Assembly: GCA_963974125.1 (NCBI GenBank)
Contig: CAXBCH010000021.1
Coordinates: forward strand, 1 to 64,000
Length of the DNA: 64,000 nucleotides
Direction of reading: 5' to 3'
Source: Haliea sp963974125
GTDB lineage: Bacteria; Pseudomonadota; Gammaproteobacteria; Pseudomonadales; Halieaceae
The notes beneath the pieces are model-generated. The model did not search any database. It saw only the letters and a list, made by a program, of their open reading frames with translations, and was not told where the DNA came from. A program made the translations under genes and the position numbers. How positions within the stretch are numbered: position 1 is the stretch's first letter; every line of letters starts with the position of its first letter. Of this stretch, positions 19,687-28,838 are shown piece after piece.

Positions 19687-20460
19687 TCACTTGTCTCCCG
19701 TGTCCGCGACCCATGCATCCAGGGCACGCAACATGGCCTTGTCAGACGCATTGCCCGCCACCAGGCAATGCCTGAAGCCCGCGGCCGCCGCGGCCGCCGC
19801 AACCCGCCCGGAGGGCAACAGCAGGCATATGTCCTGTAACTTAGAGCTTTCTTCCGGGCTAAGCAACGCCAACATGTTGGCCAGACCTTCGCCGCTGCTG
19901 ATCATCACAAGCCCGATGTCCCAGCGCGCCACCGCGGCGGCAAATTCTCCGGACGCCAGGGCAGGTGCCACCCGCCGGTAGCAGGCCAGGGTATCAACCC
20001 GCGCACCGCGGGCCACCAGCGCACGCGCCAGTGCCTCGCGTCCGCCCTCACCCTTGACCAGCAACACCCGCTCGCCGCTGCAGTGCTGCAAGCCTGGCAG
20101 GGCCAGCAGGCCTTCACTGGTCATGTCGGAGCCCGGGGTCTGCGCCGTCACGCCAAAGGCTGCCAGCGCCCGCGCCGTGCCGTCGCCGACGGCGTACCAG
20201 TTCAGCCCCAGCGGCAGCTGCGGCCAGTAATTCTCGATCACCGCCATGCCAAAGCGTACCGCGTTGGCACTGATGAAGATGATGTGGTGGAATTCGTCCA
20301 GGGCCAGCACCCGGGTGCGCTCTGCGGCGGGCAACTCGGCGAGCGGTTCCAGTGCCAGCAGCGGCAGTTGGTGGGCGCGAAATCCACGCGCATTGATCCC
20401 CTCGCAGAGGGCGTCCCCCTGCCCTGCCGGGCGCGTAACGAGTACGCCCCTAGCGGCCAT
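19687..20460 (-). CDS. hemD: uroporphyrinogen-III synthase
   Basis: 257-residue HemD that closes and isomerises hydroxymethylbilane to uroporphyrinogen III. The N-terminal GVLVTRPAGQ motif and the FISANAVRF and YAVGDGTARAL segments fit the family, whose primary sequence is otherwise variable. ATG 20460 is the natural start; it overlaps the hemC stop by 11 bases, implying translational coupling. A longer frame to 20541 is inside hemC and was rejected. Confidence 0.92.
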   Translation of the reverse strand: MAARGVLVTRPAGQGDALCEGINARGFRAHQLPLLALEPLAELPAAERTRVLALDEFHHIIFISANAVRFGMAVIENYWPQLPLGLNWYAVGDGTARALAAFGVTAQTPGSDMTSEGLLALPGLQHCSGERVLLVKGEGGREALARALVARGARVDTLACYRRVAPALASGEFAAAVARWDIGLVMISSGEGLANMLALLSPEESSKLQDICLLLPSGRVAAAAAAAGFRHCLVAGNASDKAMLRALDAWVADTGDK

Positions 20461-21382
20461 ACACCTCCGCCAGAACGGCGCCGGCGCCCTGGGCCAGCAG
20501 GTCCTCGGCGACCGCAACACCAAGCGCCTCGGCCTCTGCAACTGGCGCCCGGCCCTCGGCGCGCAGCATCAGGCTGCCGTCGGGCTTGCCCACCAGACCG
20601 CGCAACCACAGCTCGCTGCCTTCCGCCTCCAGCTCGGCATAGCAGGCGATCGGAACCTCGCAGCCACCCTGCAAGCGCCGGTTGAGGGCTCGCTCGGCAG
20701 TTACCCGCAGGGAAGTAGGTTCATGATGCAGCGCCTGCAGCAGATCCAGCAGCTCAGTGTCGTCACTGCGCAGTTCAATGCCCACCGCACCCTGGCCTCC
20801 GGCCGGAAGGGACTCGGCAACGGCCATGCGCTGGCGGATGCGATCCTCCATTTCCAGGCGCAGCAAACCCGCGGTCGCAAGCACAATCGCATCGTACTCG
20901 CCGTTATCGAGCTTGCGCAGCCGGGTATTGACGTTGCCGCGGAGAAAACGGATTTCCAGGTCCGGGCGGGCCGCCCGCAGCTGGCACTCGCGCCGCAGGC
21001 TGGAGGTGCCAACCACGCTGCCAACAGGCAGTGCAGCAACGCTGTCGAAATGGTTGCTGACAAAAGCGTCCCGGGGATCCTCGCGCGCGCAGATCACCCC
21101 GAGGCAGAGACCCCCGGGAAAGGTCATGGGCACATCCTTCATCGAGTGCACCGCGATATCCGCGCTGCCGTCGAGCAGGGCCGTTTCCAGCTCCTTGACG
21201 AACAGGCCCTTGCCGCCCACCTTCGACAGCGGCACATCCAGCAGCTGGTCGCCACGGGAGGTCATGCCCAGCAGCTCTACCTGCAGGCCGGGGTGCGCCC
21301 CCTGCAGGGCGTCGCGAACAAATTCCGCCTGCCACAGGGCAAGCGGGCTCTCTCGGGTAGCGATGGTAATGGTGCGCGGCAT
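20450..21382 (-). CDS. hemC: porphobilinogen deaminase (hydroxymethylbilane synthase)
   Basis: 310-residue enzyme that links four porphobilinogens. Motifs include TIATRESPLALWQ at the N-terminus, HSMKDVP, IGTSSLRR-type VVGTSSLRRECQ, and LQGGCEVPI with the Cys that holds the dipyrromethane cofactor. ATG 21382 gives the canonical start. It sits 29 bases downstream of algR and overlaps hemD, the arrangement found in Pseudomonas. Confidence 0.97.
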   Translation of the reverse strand: MPRTITIATRESPLALWQAEFVRDALQGAHPGLQVELLGMTSRGDQLLDVPLSKVGGKGLFVKELETALLDGSADIAVHSMKDVPMTFPGGLCLGVICAREDPRDAFVSNHFDSVAALPVGSVVGTSSLRRECQLRAARPDLEIRFLRGNVNTRLRKLDNGEYDAIVLATAGLLRLEMEDRIRQRMAVAESLPAGGQGAVGIELRSDDTELLDLLQALHHEPTSLRVTAERALNRRLQGGCEVPIACYAELEAEGSELWLRGLVGKPDGSLMLRAEGRAPVAEAEALGVAVAEDLLAQGAGAVLAEVYGR

Positions 21383-21411
21383 CGGCAGCGGTTCCTTGTG
21401 TCGAACCGGGA

Positions 21412-22134
21412 TCATAACAGCCGCGACTTGACCTCCGCCAGATGACGGCGGCTGACCTGGGGCCGGGTGTCGACGCCGTCCAGCTCCACCCACCAGCTGC
21501 CATCGGCTTCCCGGCGCAGGCGCTGAACATGAGCGACCGCCACCAGGGCGTTGCGGTGGACGCGCATGAAATTCGCCGCCAGTTCCCGCTCCAGATCCTT
21601 GAGCGCATCCTGCAGCAACAGCTGGCGGCCGGGGGCGATGGCGGTCACATACTTCTGTTCGGCGAGGAAACAGCGCACCTCGGCGATGGCCAGGGTCTCT
21701 ACACCCCGATGGCCGTGGCTGCTGACCTGGCTGCGCCCCGGCGCATCGTGGCCCGCCAGGGCTGCCAGCTGCACCCGGTTCACCCGCCCGGCAAGGGCGA
21801 GTGCCCGGGCCAGCTCCACCTCCCGCACCGGTTTCAGCAAATAGGCGACGGCCTGGTGCTGCAGGGCTTCCAGGGCGTACTCGTCATAAGCAGTGCAGAA
21901 AATCACTGCCGGTGGCTGTGGCAGCCGGTCCAGCTCCGCCGCAACCGCGATCCCGTCCATCCCCGGCATGCGGATGTCCAGTAGCAGCAATGAGGGTTGT
22001 TCCCGCGCCAGCACCGCCAGCGCCTCGTCGCCAGAGGCCGCTTCCAGCACCACTGCATCCGGGCGCAGCTTGCCCAGCAATCGCCGCAGACGCTCCCGGG
22101 CCAGCACCTCGTCGTCCACCAGCATGATCTTCAC
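21412..22134 (-). CDS. algR: LytTR-type response regulator AlgR
   Basis: 240-residue response regulator. The receiver domain has the acidic pair DD near residue 7, phosphorylation site D53 (LLLLDIRMPGMDG) and a conserved Lys. The C-terminal LytTR DNA-binding domain spans roughly 135-240 (NFMRVHRNALVAV). It matches AlgR, which controls alginate and motility genes in Pseudomonas, and it sits between algZ and hemC as there. It overlaps the kinase gene by 4 bases (ATGA). Confidence 0.92.
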   Translation of the reverse strand: MKIMLVDDEVLARERLRRLLGKLRPDAVVLEAASGDEALAVLAREQPSLLLLDIRMPGMDGIAVAAELDRLPQPPAVIFCTAYDEYALEALQHQAVAYLLKPVREVELARALALAGRVNRVQLAALAGHDAPGRSQVSSHGHRGVETLAIAEVRCFLAEQKYVTAIAPGRQLLLQDALKDLERELAANFMRVHRNALVAVAHVQRLRREADGSWWVELDGVDTRPQVSRRHLAEVKSRLL

Positions 22135-23192
22135 GCCGGCGGTTCCAGTGGATAGCGCAGCTCAACCCGAAAGCGGCCGCTGACCGGCACCCGCTGCAGA
22201 CTGGCCCGATCCCCAAAGAGGACCTGCAGGCGCTGCTCGATATTGCTGAGCGCCATCTGTTCACCGCGACTGACCCCCGGGTGCTCCGGCACGGGATTTT
22301 CCACTACCGCCAGCAGTTCGTGGCCCTGCCGCGCCAGACGCACGCTGACGGTGCCACCCGCAGGCAACAGCGACACGCCGTGATAGACCGCATTTTCCAC
22401 CAGCGGCTGCAACACCAGGCCGGGCATCGGCAGCGCCGACAGACCCTCCTCAATACCCCACTCCAGTTGCAGGCGCTCACCCAGGCGCAACTGCTCGATG
22501 CCGAGATAGAGTTCGCACAGGCGCAACTCGGCGGCCACCGTGGCGCCCCGCCCGGACTGGCGCAGGCTGGCCCGAAACAGCTCGGCCAGATCCTCCACCG
22601 CCTCCTCGGCGCGCTCCGGATGGGAGGCAATAAGGCTGGCAATGCTGTTCAGGGTGTTGAACAGGAAGTGCGGGCGAATACTTGCCTGCATGGCATCCAG
22701 CCGCGCCTGCAGCTCGGAACGCTCGCGCAGGGTCAGCTGCTGCTGCAGATAGAAATAGCGCAGGGCAATACCCGCCACCAGTGCCGCCACCAGCAGATTG
22801 CGCAGCAACCACCAGCGCTGCTCCACCGCCCCCAGCCACTGGGGGTAGAAGCTGACGACCAGCTGGCTGGACAGAGCCGTGACCAACAGCACCAGCACAA
22901 TGCTGCCCGCAGCGGCGACGGCCAGGCTGCGGCGGGCGAACCAGGCGCGCAGGACGCACAGCAGGGCCGCGCTGGACAACACCAGCCACTGCACCAGCAG
23001 CGAGCCGGTGGCAAATACCGTCCAGTTGAAGACCGGCAACGGGCTAATCGCCAGGGTGTGAATCAGCACCACCAGTTCCGACAGCAGTACCAGAAAGAGG
23101 ACCGAGCGCGGGGCACAGAGATCGGGGATGAAAAACTCGCCGGAAGCTCGCGCACCCACGGCCACTGCCTGCTGCTCCACCGCGTCCTGCAT
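22131..23192 (-). CDS. algZ: LytS-type sensor histidine kinase AlgZ/FimS
   Basis: 353-residue sensor with about four to six N-terminal membrane helices (residues ~30-150) and a His_kinase (PF06580) module. The phospho-accepting His is H175 (RPHFLFNTLN). An ATP-binding part follows with LQPLVENAVYHG and the short HATPase typical of the AlgZ group, which lacks some canonical boxes. I chose ATG 23192, preceded by a GGGGGA ribosome site. The extension to 23276 would overlap the argH promoter. Confidence 0.9.
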   Translation of the reverse strand: MQDAVEQQAVAVGARASGEFFIPDLCAPRSVLFLVLLSELVVLIHTLAISPLPVFNWTVFATGSLLVQWLVLSSAALLCVLRAWFARRSLAVAAAGSIVLVLLVTALSSQLVVSFYPQWLGAVEQRWWLLRNLLVAALVAGIALRYFYLQQQLTLRERSELQARLDAMQASIRPHFLFNTLNSIASLIASHPERAEEAVEDLAELFRASLRQSGRGATVAAELRLCELYLGIEQLRLGERLQLEWGIEEGLSALPMPGLVLQPLVENAVYHGVSLLPAGGTVSVRLARQGHELLAVVENPVPEHPGVSRGEQMALSNIEQRLQVLFGDRASLQRVPVSGRFRVELRYPLEPPA

Positions 23193-23217
23193 CTGCACGA
23201 TCCCCCTGCTCCACCAA

Positions 23218-23226
23218 TGATATACT
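23218..23226 (+). promoter_or_regulatory. extended -10 promoter for argH
   Basis: TGA followed by TATACT (23218-23226) forms an extended -10 element, about 80 bases before the argH ATG and in the divergent gap with algZ. No clear -35 was found, which is usual for extended -10 promoters. Confidence 0.5.
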
Positions 23227-23308
23227 TGCACCCTTGCGCGGCGGGAACAAGCGCCGGCCACACCGCAATCGCCCACCTCCGGGCCCCAGGGACAACAGAC
23301 AGGACAGC

Positions 23309-24709
23309 ATGAGCAAGCAAACGGATACCAGCAAACTGTGGGGCGGACGCTTCACCGAAGCCACTGACCAGTTCGTACAGCGTTTCACCGCCTCGGTCCA
23401 ATTCGACCAGCGCATGGCGGACGAAGACATTCGCGGCTCCCTGGCCCACGCCGACATGCTCTGTGCCGTTGGCGTACTCAGCGAGAAGGAGCGGCAGCAG
23501 ATCCACCAGGGCCTGGCGCAGATTCGCGAGGAAATCGCGGGCGGTCTGTTCCAGTGGTCGGTAGAGCTGGAAGATGTGCACATGAACATCGAGTCGCGGC
23601 TGACCCAACTCATCGGCAACACCGGCAAGAAGCTGCACACCGGGCGCTCGCGCAACGACCAGGTCGCCACCGATATCCGCCTGCACCTGCGCAGCGCTAT
23701 CGACCTGATCGGCACCGAACTGACCCGCCTGCAGCGCGGCACCATTGCGCTCGCCGCCGACAACTGCGACACCATCATGCCCGGCTTTACCCATTTGCAG
23801 ACTGCGCAGCCGGTGGTATTCGGCCACCACCTGCTGGCCTGGAACGAGATGTTCGAGCGCGACCATGGCCGCCTGCTGGATTGCCGTGCCCGGCTCAACC
23901 AGTCGCCGCTGGGAGCCGCGGCGCTGGCCGGCACCACCTACCCCATCGACCGGGAGCTGACCGCGAAAGCGCTGGACTTCGACCGTCCCACCGAGAATTC
24001 CCTGGATTCCGTATCCGATCGCGACTTTGCGATTGAATTCTGCGCCTTTGCCGCGCTGCTGATGACCCACCTGTCGCGGATCTCCGAGGAACTGGTGCTG
24101 TGGACGTCTGCCCAGTTCAACTTCATCGAACTGCCGGACCGCTTCTGCACCGGCTCGTCGATCATGCCGCAGAAAAAGAATCCCGATGTGCCGGAACTGG
24201 TGCGCGGCAAGGTGGGCCGGGTCAACGGCCACCTGGTGTCCCTGCTGACCCTGATGAAGAGCCAGCCGCTGGCCTACAACAAGGACAACCAGGAGGACAA
24301 GGAGCCCCTGTTCGATACCATAGACACCGTGCTCGGCAGCCTGCGGGCCTTTGCCGACATGGTGCCTGCCATCCGCCCGAAGGTGGAACCGATGCGGGAG
24401 GCGGCGCGGCGGGGCTTCTCCACCGCCACTGACCTGGCCGACTACCTGGTGCGCAAAGGCCTGCCTTTCCGCGATGCCCACGAGGTCGTCGGCAAGGCCG
24501 TGGCCCAGGGCGTTGCCACCGGCACCGACCTCGCCGACATGAGCCTGGAGACCCTGCAGTCGTTCAGCGCCGAGATCGGCGCCGATGTGTTCGAGGTACT
24601 GACGCTGGAAGGTTCGGTGGCCGCCCGCAATCACCTGGGGGGCACCGCACCGCAACAGGTGACGGCCGCGGCCGCGCGCGCGCTGGCCAGGGTAGATGCC
24701 CGCGGCTAG
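23309..24709 (+). CDS. argH: argininosuccinate lyase
   Basis: Last step of arginine synthesis: cleavage of argininosuccinate to arginine and fumarate. 466 residues. Signature GSSIMPQKKNPDVPEL is clear, with upstream TGRSRNDQVATD and THLQTAQPV motifs that form the active site. ATG 23309 gives the canonical MSKQTDTSKLWGGRF start; the frame to 23234 lies over the promoter. It ends overlapping the convergent DUF3187 gene by 4 bases. Confidence 0.98.
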   Translation: MSKQTDTSKLWGGRFTEATDQFVQRFTASVQFDQRMADEDIRGSLAHADMLCAVGVLSEKERQQIHQGLAQIREEIAGGLFQWSVELEDVHMNIESRLTQLIGNTGKKLHTGRSRNDQVATDIRLHLRSAIDLIGTELTRLQRGTIALAADNCDTIMPGFTHLQTAQPVVFGHHLLAWNEMFERDHGRLLDCRARLNQSPLGAAALAGTTYPIDRELTAKALDFDRPTENSLDSVSDRDFAIEFCAFAALLMTHLSRISEELVLWTSAQFNFIELPDRFCTGSSIMPQKKNPDVPELVRGKVGRVNGHLVSLLTLMKSQPLAYNKDNQEDKEPLFDTIDTVLGSLRAFADMVPAIRPKVEPMREAARRGFSTATDLADYLVRKGLPFRDAHEVVGKAVAQGVATGTDLADMSLETLQSFSAEIGADVFEVLTLEGSVAARNHLGGTAPQQVTAAAARALARVDARG

Positions 24710-25689
24710 CGCGGCCGGTAGCGCAAGCTGGCCTGGAAGGTGACGTCCGGCGCGGTCTCCACCCGGATGTCCTCGGCAAAACCCAGGTCCAGGGCCCAGT
24801 CGGCGCTGAAGCGCCAGCGCGCGCCTGCGGTCAGCAGCAGGGCACTGCCGCCCAGCGCGGTCAGGCTGCTGTCCAGCGCTGCGCTGTGGCTGTCGACCTG
24901 TAGCAGCAGGGACAGGGAGTCCAGCCAGGCCCAGCCCACCCCGACCCCGGCAAACCACAGATCGCGCTCCTGCGCGGGCCCCAGCAGGTCGGAGCGCCCC
25001 GCGCGCAGGTAGCCCGCCTGCCCCTGCCAGCTGAAGCGGCTGCCGGGTGCGGCACGGCCGGCGCGCAGTACCACGAAGGTGTCTTCCGCGCCGCTGCCGA
25101 GGAAGTCCCGCTCCCTGCCGCTGGCAAACTTGTAGCCGGCACCGGCACTGAGCTGCCAGCTGTCGTCGCGGTACAGGGCGCGGTGCAGTGCCAGGGTGAT
25201 ATCGCCGACGCCCCCGGAGGAATCCCGCAGGGCAAAGCCCCCCGAAGCCGACGCGTAGCGGTAATCCAGCCGATCCCGGGCTACCTCCTTGCGGCCGCCG
25301 TCCGGCATCCCCCAGAAGTCGTGCCAGCCGTCAATCAGGCTGTCCAGGGAGCCGCCATCGTGGCTCAGCACGGGCACTTCCAGTTGCAGTTCCCAGTGCT
25401 CGGCCAGTCCGTAGCGCAGGTCAAATGCCATCCGCCAGGTCTCGCCATCCAGGTTCAGCGTCTCGCGGCTGTTGCTGTCCACCGCGAAATGGCTGGCAAT
25501 GCCGGCGTGGGCGGCAAACTGCCAGCGGCCCGGGTCGGCGAGTTCCGCCGCTCGCGACGACGGCAATCCGAACAGGCCAGCGACCGGGCTCAGGTTTTTC
25601 GCGTACAACGGCTCAGTGGCAGCGGCAGCCACCGGCAGGGCCAGCAGGCATCCCACTATCCCGACGACCGGGCCTCGGTACTGGTACAT
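24706..25689 (-). CDS. DUF3187 outer-membrane protein
   Basis: 327-residue protein with a signal peptide (VVGIVGCLLALPVAAAA) and an alternating beta-strand pattern, ending in an aromatic/basic QASLRYRPR. The start of the mature part (PLYAKNLSPVAGLFGLPSSRAAE) matches the DUF3187 family. It is probably a beta-barrel in the outer membrane; the ligand is unknown. ATG 25689 has GGGGGAGAA upstream. The reading frame continues far upstream (to 28152), but that is antisense to lysA and dapF and is not real. Confidence 0.78.
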   Translation of the reverse strand: MYQYRGPVVGIVGCLLALPVAAAATEPLYAKNLSPVAGLFGLPSSRAAELADPGRWQFAAHAGIASHFAVDSNSRETLNLDGETWRMAFDLRYGLAEHWELQLEVPVLSHDGGSLDSLIDGWHDFWGMPDGGRKEVARDRLDYRYASASGGFALRDSSGGVGDITLALHRALYRDDSWQLSAGAGYKFASGRERDFLGSGAEDTFVVLRAGRAAPGSRFSWQGQAGYLRAGRSDLLGPAQERDLWFAGVGVGWAWLDSLSLLLQVDSHSAALDSSLTALGGSALLLTAGARWRFSADWALDLGFAEDIRVETAPDVTFQASLRYRPR

Positions 25690-25798
25690 CCGTTCTCCCC
25701 CTCGACCGTTCAAAGCCCGGATAGTACACCGTGCAGATGACAGATTCTGCCGGTGATTCAGGTATACTGCGCCCTTTTCCAGGCCGGATTCAGCTCCC

Positions 25799-25978
25799 AT
25801 GCGTACCCTGTTGCCCACCACTGCTCTCACCCTGGCGCTGCTGGCCCTGGCGGGCTGTGGCCAGACCGGGCCCCTGCAGCTGCCGCCCCGGGAGGCGCCG
25901 GCACCAGCGGCCGAGCCGCAGCCGCCAGCAGACGACACAGAAGCCGGGCCCGCGGCGGCACCGGCCAGCAACGGATAA
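25799..25978 (+). CDS. lptM: LPS translocon maturation lipoprotein LptM (YifL)
   Basis: 59-residue lipoprotein. It opens MRTLLPTTALTLALLALAGCGQTGPLQLP: a lipoprotein signal with lipobox LAGC and modified Cys at 20, followed by the conserved GxTGPLxLP motif seen in YifL/LptM. The rest is low-complexity Pro/Ala/Glu. LptM helps oxidative maturation of LptD in the LPS translocon. It lies 8 bases before lysA, matching the lptM-lysA-dapF order in Pseudomonas. Its short length and GC-rich tail make it easy to overlook. Confidence 0.9.
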   Translation: MRTLLPTTALTLALLALAGCGQTGPLQLPPREAPAPAAEPQPPADDTEAGPAAAPASNG

Positions 25979-25986
25979 TCCCGACC

Positions 25987-27237
25987 ATGAGCAGTTTCCA
26001 CTACAGCGATGGCGTTCTCTACGCCGAGCAGGTCAGCGTCGACGATATCGCGGCGCAGTTCGGCACCCCCTGCTATGTCTATTCCCGGGCCGCCCTGGAG
26101 GCGGCTTTTCGCGCCTACCGGGAGGCACTGGCGGACTGGCCCCACCTGATCTGCTACGCGGTCAAGGCCAACTCCAATATCGCGGTACTGGACGTGCTGG
26201 CGCGCCTCGGCGCCGGCTTCGACATCGTCTCCGCAGGTGAACTGGAGCGGGTCATGGCCGCGGGGGGGGACCCGGCCAGAACCGTATTTTCCGGCGTCGC
26301 CAAGACCCCGGCGGAAATGGCGCGGGCGCTGGAGCTGGGCATCCACTGCTTCAACGTCGAATCCGCGGCGGAACTGGATGTGCTCAACCGCGTCGCCGGC
26401 AGCATGGACCGGCTGGCCCCGGTGTCCATCCGCGTGAATCCGGATGTCGACGCCCGCACCCACCCCTACATCTCCACCGGACTGCGGGAAAACAAGTTCG
26501 GCCTGGGCGTGGCCGACGCCCTGCCCCTGTATCGGCGTGCCGCGGCCCTGCCCCACATTGACGTACAGGGGCTCGACTGCCATATCGGCTCCCAGCTCAC
26601 CGAGCTGAGCCCGTTTATCGACGCCCTGCGACGCCTGCTGGTGCTGGTGGACGAACTGGCCGCCGAGGGCATCGCGATCCGCCACCTGGATCTCGGTGGC
26701 GGCCTGGGCGTGCGCTACCGGGACGAAGAACCACCGGCAATCGGTGACTATATCGCTGCCATTCGCGCCGAGCTGGGCGCACGACAACTGCCGCTGGTAT
26801 TTGAACCGGGGCGCTCCATCTGCGCCAATGCCGGCCTGTTGCTGACCCGGGTGGAATACCTGAAGCAGACCCCGGAGCACAACTTTGCGCTGGTGGATGC
26901 GGGCATGAACGACATGATCCGCCCCGCCCTGTACCAGGCCTGGCTGGACATCCAGACCAGTCACCCGGCCACCGAGGGCATTGCCGCACAGTGGGACGTT
27001 GTCGGCCCGGTGTGCGAAACCGGCGACTTCCTCGGCAAGCAGCGGCAGCTGACCCTGCAGCAGGGTTCCCTGCTGGCGATGTTCGGTGCCGGCGCCTACG
27101 GTTTCAGCATGAGCTCGAATTACAACAGCCGGCCCCGCGCCGCCGAGGTCATGGTGGACGGCACTGCTGTACACGAGGTCAGGGCACGGGAAACCGTGGC
27201 CGACCTGCTGCGGCTGGAAAGCCGGTTGCCGGCCTGA
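25987..27237 (+). CDS. lysA: diaminopimelate decarboxylase
   Basis: 416-residue PLP enzyme producing lysine from meso-diaminopimelate. The PLP Lys is K60 (CYAVKANSN); the family motifs HIGSQL, DLGGGLGVRY, EPGRSICANAG, and CETGDFL (C343) are all present. The ATG at 25987 follows directly after lptM and GACC; a longer frame overlaps lptM and was rejected. It begins the lysine/peptidoglycan pair with dapF, 15 bases downstream. Confidence 0.97.
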   Translation: MSSFHYSDGVLYAEQVSVDDIAAQFGTPCYVYSRAALEAAFRAYREALADWPHLICYAVKANSNIAVLDVLARLGAGFDIVSAGELERVMAAGGDPARTVFSGVAKTPAEMARALELGIHCFNVESAAELDVLNRVAGSMDRLAPVSIRVNPDVDARTHPYISTGLRENKFGLGVADALPLYRRAAALPHIDVQGLDCHIGSQLTELSPFIDALRRLLVLVDELAAEGIAIRHLDLGGGLGVRYRDEEPPAIGDYIAAIRAELGARQLPLVFEPGRSICANAGLLLTRVEYLKQTPEHNFALVDAGMNDMIRPALYQAWLDIQTSHPATEGIAAQWDVVGPVCETGDFLGKQRQLTLQQGSLLAMFGAGAYGFSMSSNYNSRPRAAEVMVDGTAVHEVRARETVADLLRLESRLPA

Positions 27238-27252
27238 ACCGGTAGTGCCAGG

Positions 27253-28083
27253 ATGCTGCTGAAGTTCACCAAGATGCACGGCGCGGGCAATGACTTTGTG
27301 GTCATAGACCTGATCAGCCAGCGCTACCGGCCGCGGGAACAGGACATGCGCCTGCTTGCAGACCGCCATTTCGGTGTCGGCTGCGACCAGATATTGCTGG
27401 TTGAAGCTCCGGACAGCCCGAATGTGGATTTCCGCTACCGCATTTTCAACGCCGACGGCAGCGAGGTGGAAAACTGCGGCAACGGCGCCCGCTGCTTTGC
27501 CCGCTTCGTGCGCGACAAGCAGCTTACCGGCAAGCGCGTCATCCGGGTGCAGACAGCCGGCGGCGTTCTGGAATTGCGGGTGCGGGACAAGCACCGGGTA
27601 GAAGTGGACATGGGCATGCCGGTGTTTGCTCCCGCCGCAATCCCTTTCGCCACTGCGGCGCAGGCGGACCACTACGCGCTCGAAGTCGACGGCCAGCAGC
27701 TGGAGATAGGCGCCCTGTCCATGGGCAACCCGCACGCAGTGCTGCGGGTGGATGACGTGGACACGGCACCGGTCGCCACCCTGGGACCCATCATCGAGCG
27801 CCATCCGGATTTTCTGCAACGGGTCAACGTCGGCTTCATGCAGGTCGTTTCGGCGCAGGACGTCCGCCTGCGGGTGTATGAGCGCGGCGCCGGTGAGACA
27901 CTTGCCTGTGGCACCGGCGCCTGCGCCGCGGCGGTATACGGGATCTTGCGCGGCTGGCTGCAGGATACCGTGACAGTGCAGCTGCCTGGCGGTAAGCTTG
28001 AAATCGCCTGGGCCGGGATGGGTCATTCCGTCACCATGACCGGGCCCACAGCCGTGGTGTTTGAAGGCACTATAAGAATTTGA
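27253..28083 (+). CDS. dapF: diaminopimelate epimerase
   Basis: 276-residue cofactor-independent racemase converting LL- to meso-diaminopimelate. The catalytic cysteines are C75 (NCGNGARC) and C219 (ACGTGACA), and the N-terminal FTKMHGAGNDF is canonical. It makes the substrate for lysA upstream and for cell-wall synthesis. Short spacing on both sides indicates one operon. Confidence 0.97.
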   Translation: MLLKFTKMHGAGNDFVVIDLISQRYRPREQDMRLLADRHFGVGCDQILLVEAPDSPNVDFRYRIFNADGSEVENCGNGARCFARFVRDKQLTGKRVIRVQTAGGVLELRVRDKHRVEVDMGMPVFAPAAIPFATAAQADHYALEVDGQQLEIGALSMGNPHAVLRVDDVDTAPVATLGPIIERHPDFLQRVNVGFMQVVSAQDVRLRVYERGAGETLACGTGACAAAVYGILRGWLQDTVTVQLPGGKLEIAWAGMGHSVTMTGPTAVVFEGTIRI

Positions 28084-28123
28084 TGCCGCTGTGCGGCGAC
28101 TGGAACCGGAGAGAAGAGAGACC

Positions 28124-28831
28124 ATGCCAGCCAGAAAGGAACCGGCAGTCACCGTGGCGAGCCCCGAGCTTGACGATGAAGCGGTGCGGGAGTACCTGAA
28201 GAGTCACAGCGATTTCCTCCAGCGCCATCCGGACATGCTCAGTTTCCTGCATGTGTCCCATGCGTCCGGCAGTGCGGTGTCGCTGGTCGAAAAACAGGTC
28301 AGCGTATTGCGGGAGCGCAATATCGAGATGCGCCAGCGCCTCAATGCCCTCACTGCCAACGCCCGCCACAACGACAGGCTCTATGAGCAGACCCGGCGTC
28401 TGGTGCTGGGCCTGCTGGACGCACAGTCCCTGGCCGCCCTCTGTGCCGCATTCACCAGGGCCATGCACGACGACTTCGAAGTGGAGCACGCCAGCATCAT
28501 CCTGTTCGGTGATCGGCACCGGGCGCCGGAGGGCGTCCGGATCGAGAGCGCCGAGCGCGCACGGATCGAAATCGGCGCCCTGTTGCGCGGGCGCAAGGCA
28601 CTCTGCGGGCCGCTGCGCAAGGAGGAACTGAATTACCTGTTCCCCGATGGCGGTGCAGTCGGCTCCGCAGCGGTCATGCCCCTGGTCAGCGGCGAGGAGC
28701 TCGGCGTGATTGCGGTGGGCAGCTCCGACGCCCATCGCTACAGCAGCAGCATGGGCACCCTGTTCCTGCAGCATATCGCCGAGGTGCTGGTACGCCTGCT
28801 GCCACGCTTCGACCTCGACCCGGGCGACTGA
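28124..28831 (+). CDS. DUF484 (GAF-like) protein
   Basis: 235-residue cytoplasmic protein of the DUF484 family, a GAF-fold domain found between dapF and xerC in many gammaproteobacteria. The N-terminal HPDMLSFLHVSHASG segment and a coiled coil (about 50-80, with VEKQVSVLRERN) precede the GAF-like core (about 90-225). The ATG at 28124 has a GGAGAGAAGAGAG ribosome site; a start at 28091 is less likely. The function is unknown. The xerC start is 7 bases downstream. Confidence 0.88.
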   Translation: MPARKEPAVTVASPELDDEAVREYLKSHSDFLQRHPDMLSFLHVSHASGSAVSLVEKQVSVLRERNIEMRQRLNALTANARHNDRLYEQTRRLVLGLLDAQSLAALCAAFTRAMHDDFEVEHASIILFGDRHRAPEGVRIESAERARIEIGALLRGRKALCGPLRKEELNYLFPDGGAVGSAAVMPLVSGEELGVIAVGSSDAHRYSSSMGTLFLQHIAEVLVRLLPRFDLDPGD

Positions 28832-28838
28832 CCCCGCA

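Noticed and set aside
24706..28152. Very long minus-strand open frame (over 1100 codons) including the DUF3187 gene
   Set aside because: Only the first 327 residues from 25689 downward have a signal, barrel and family motifs. The upstream part is antisense to lptM, lysA and dapF, which are complete and recognisable.
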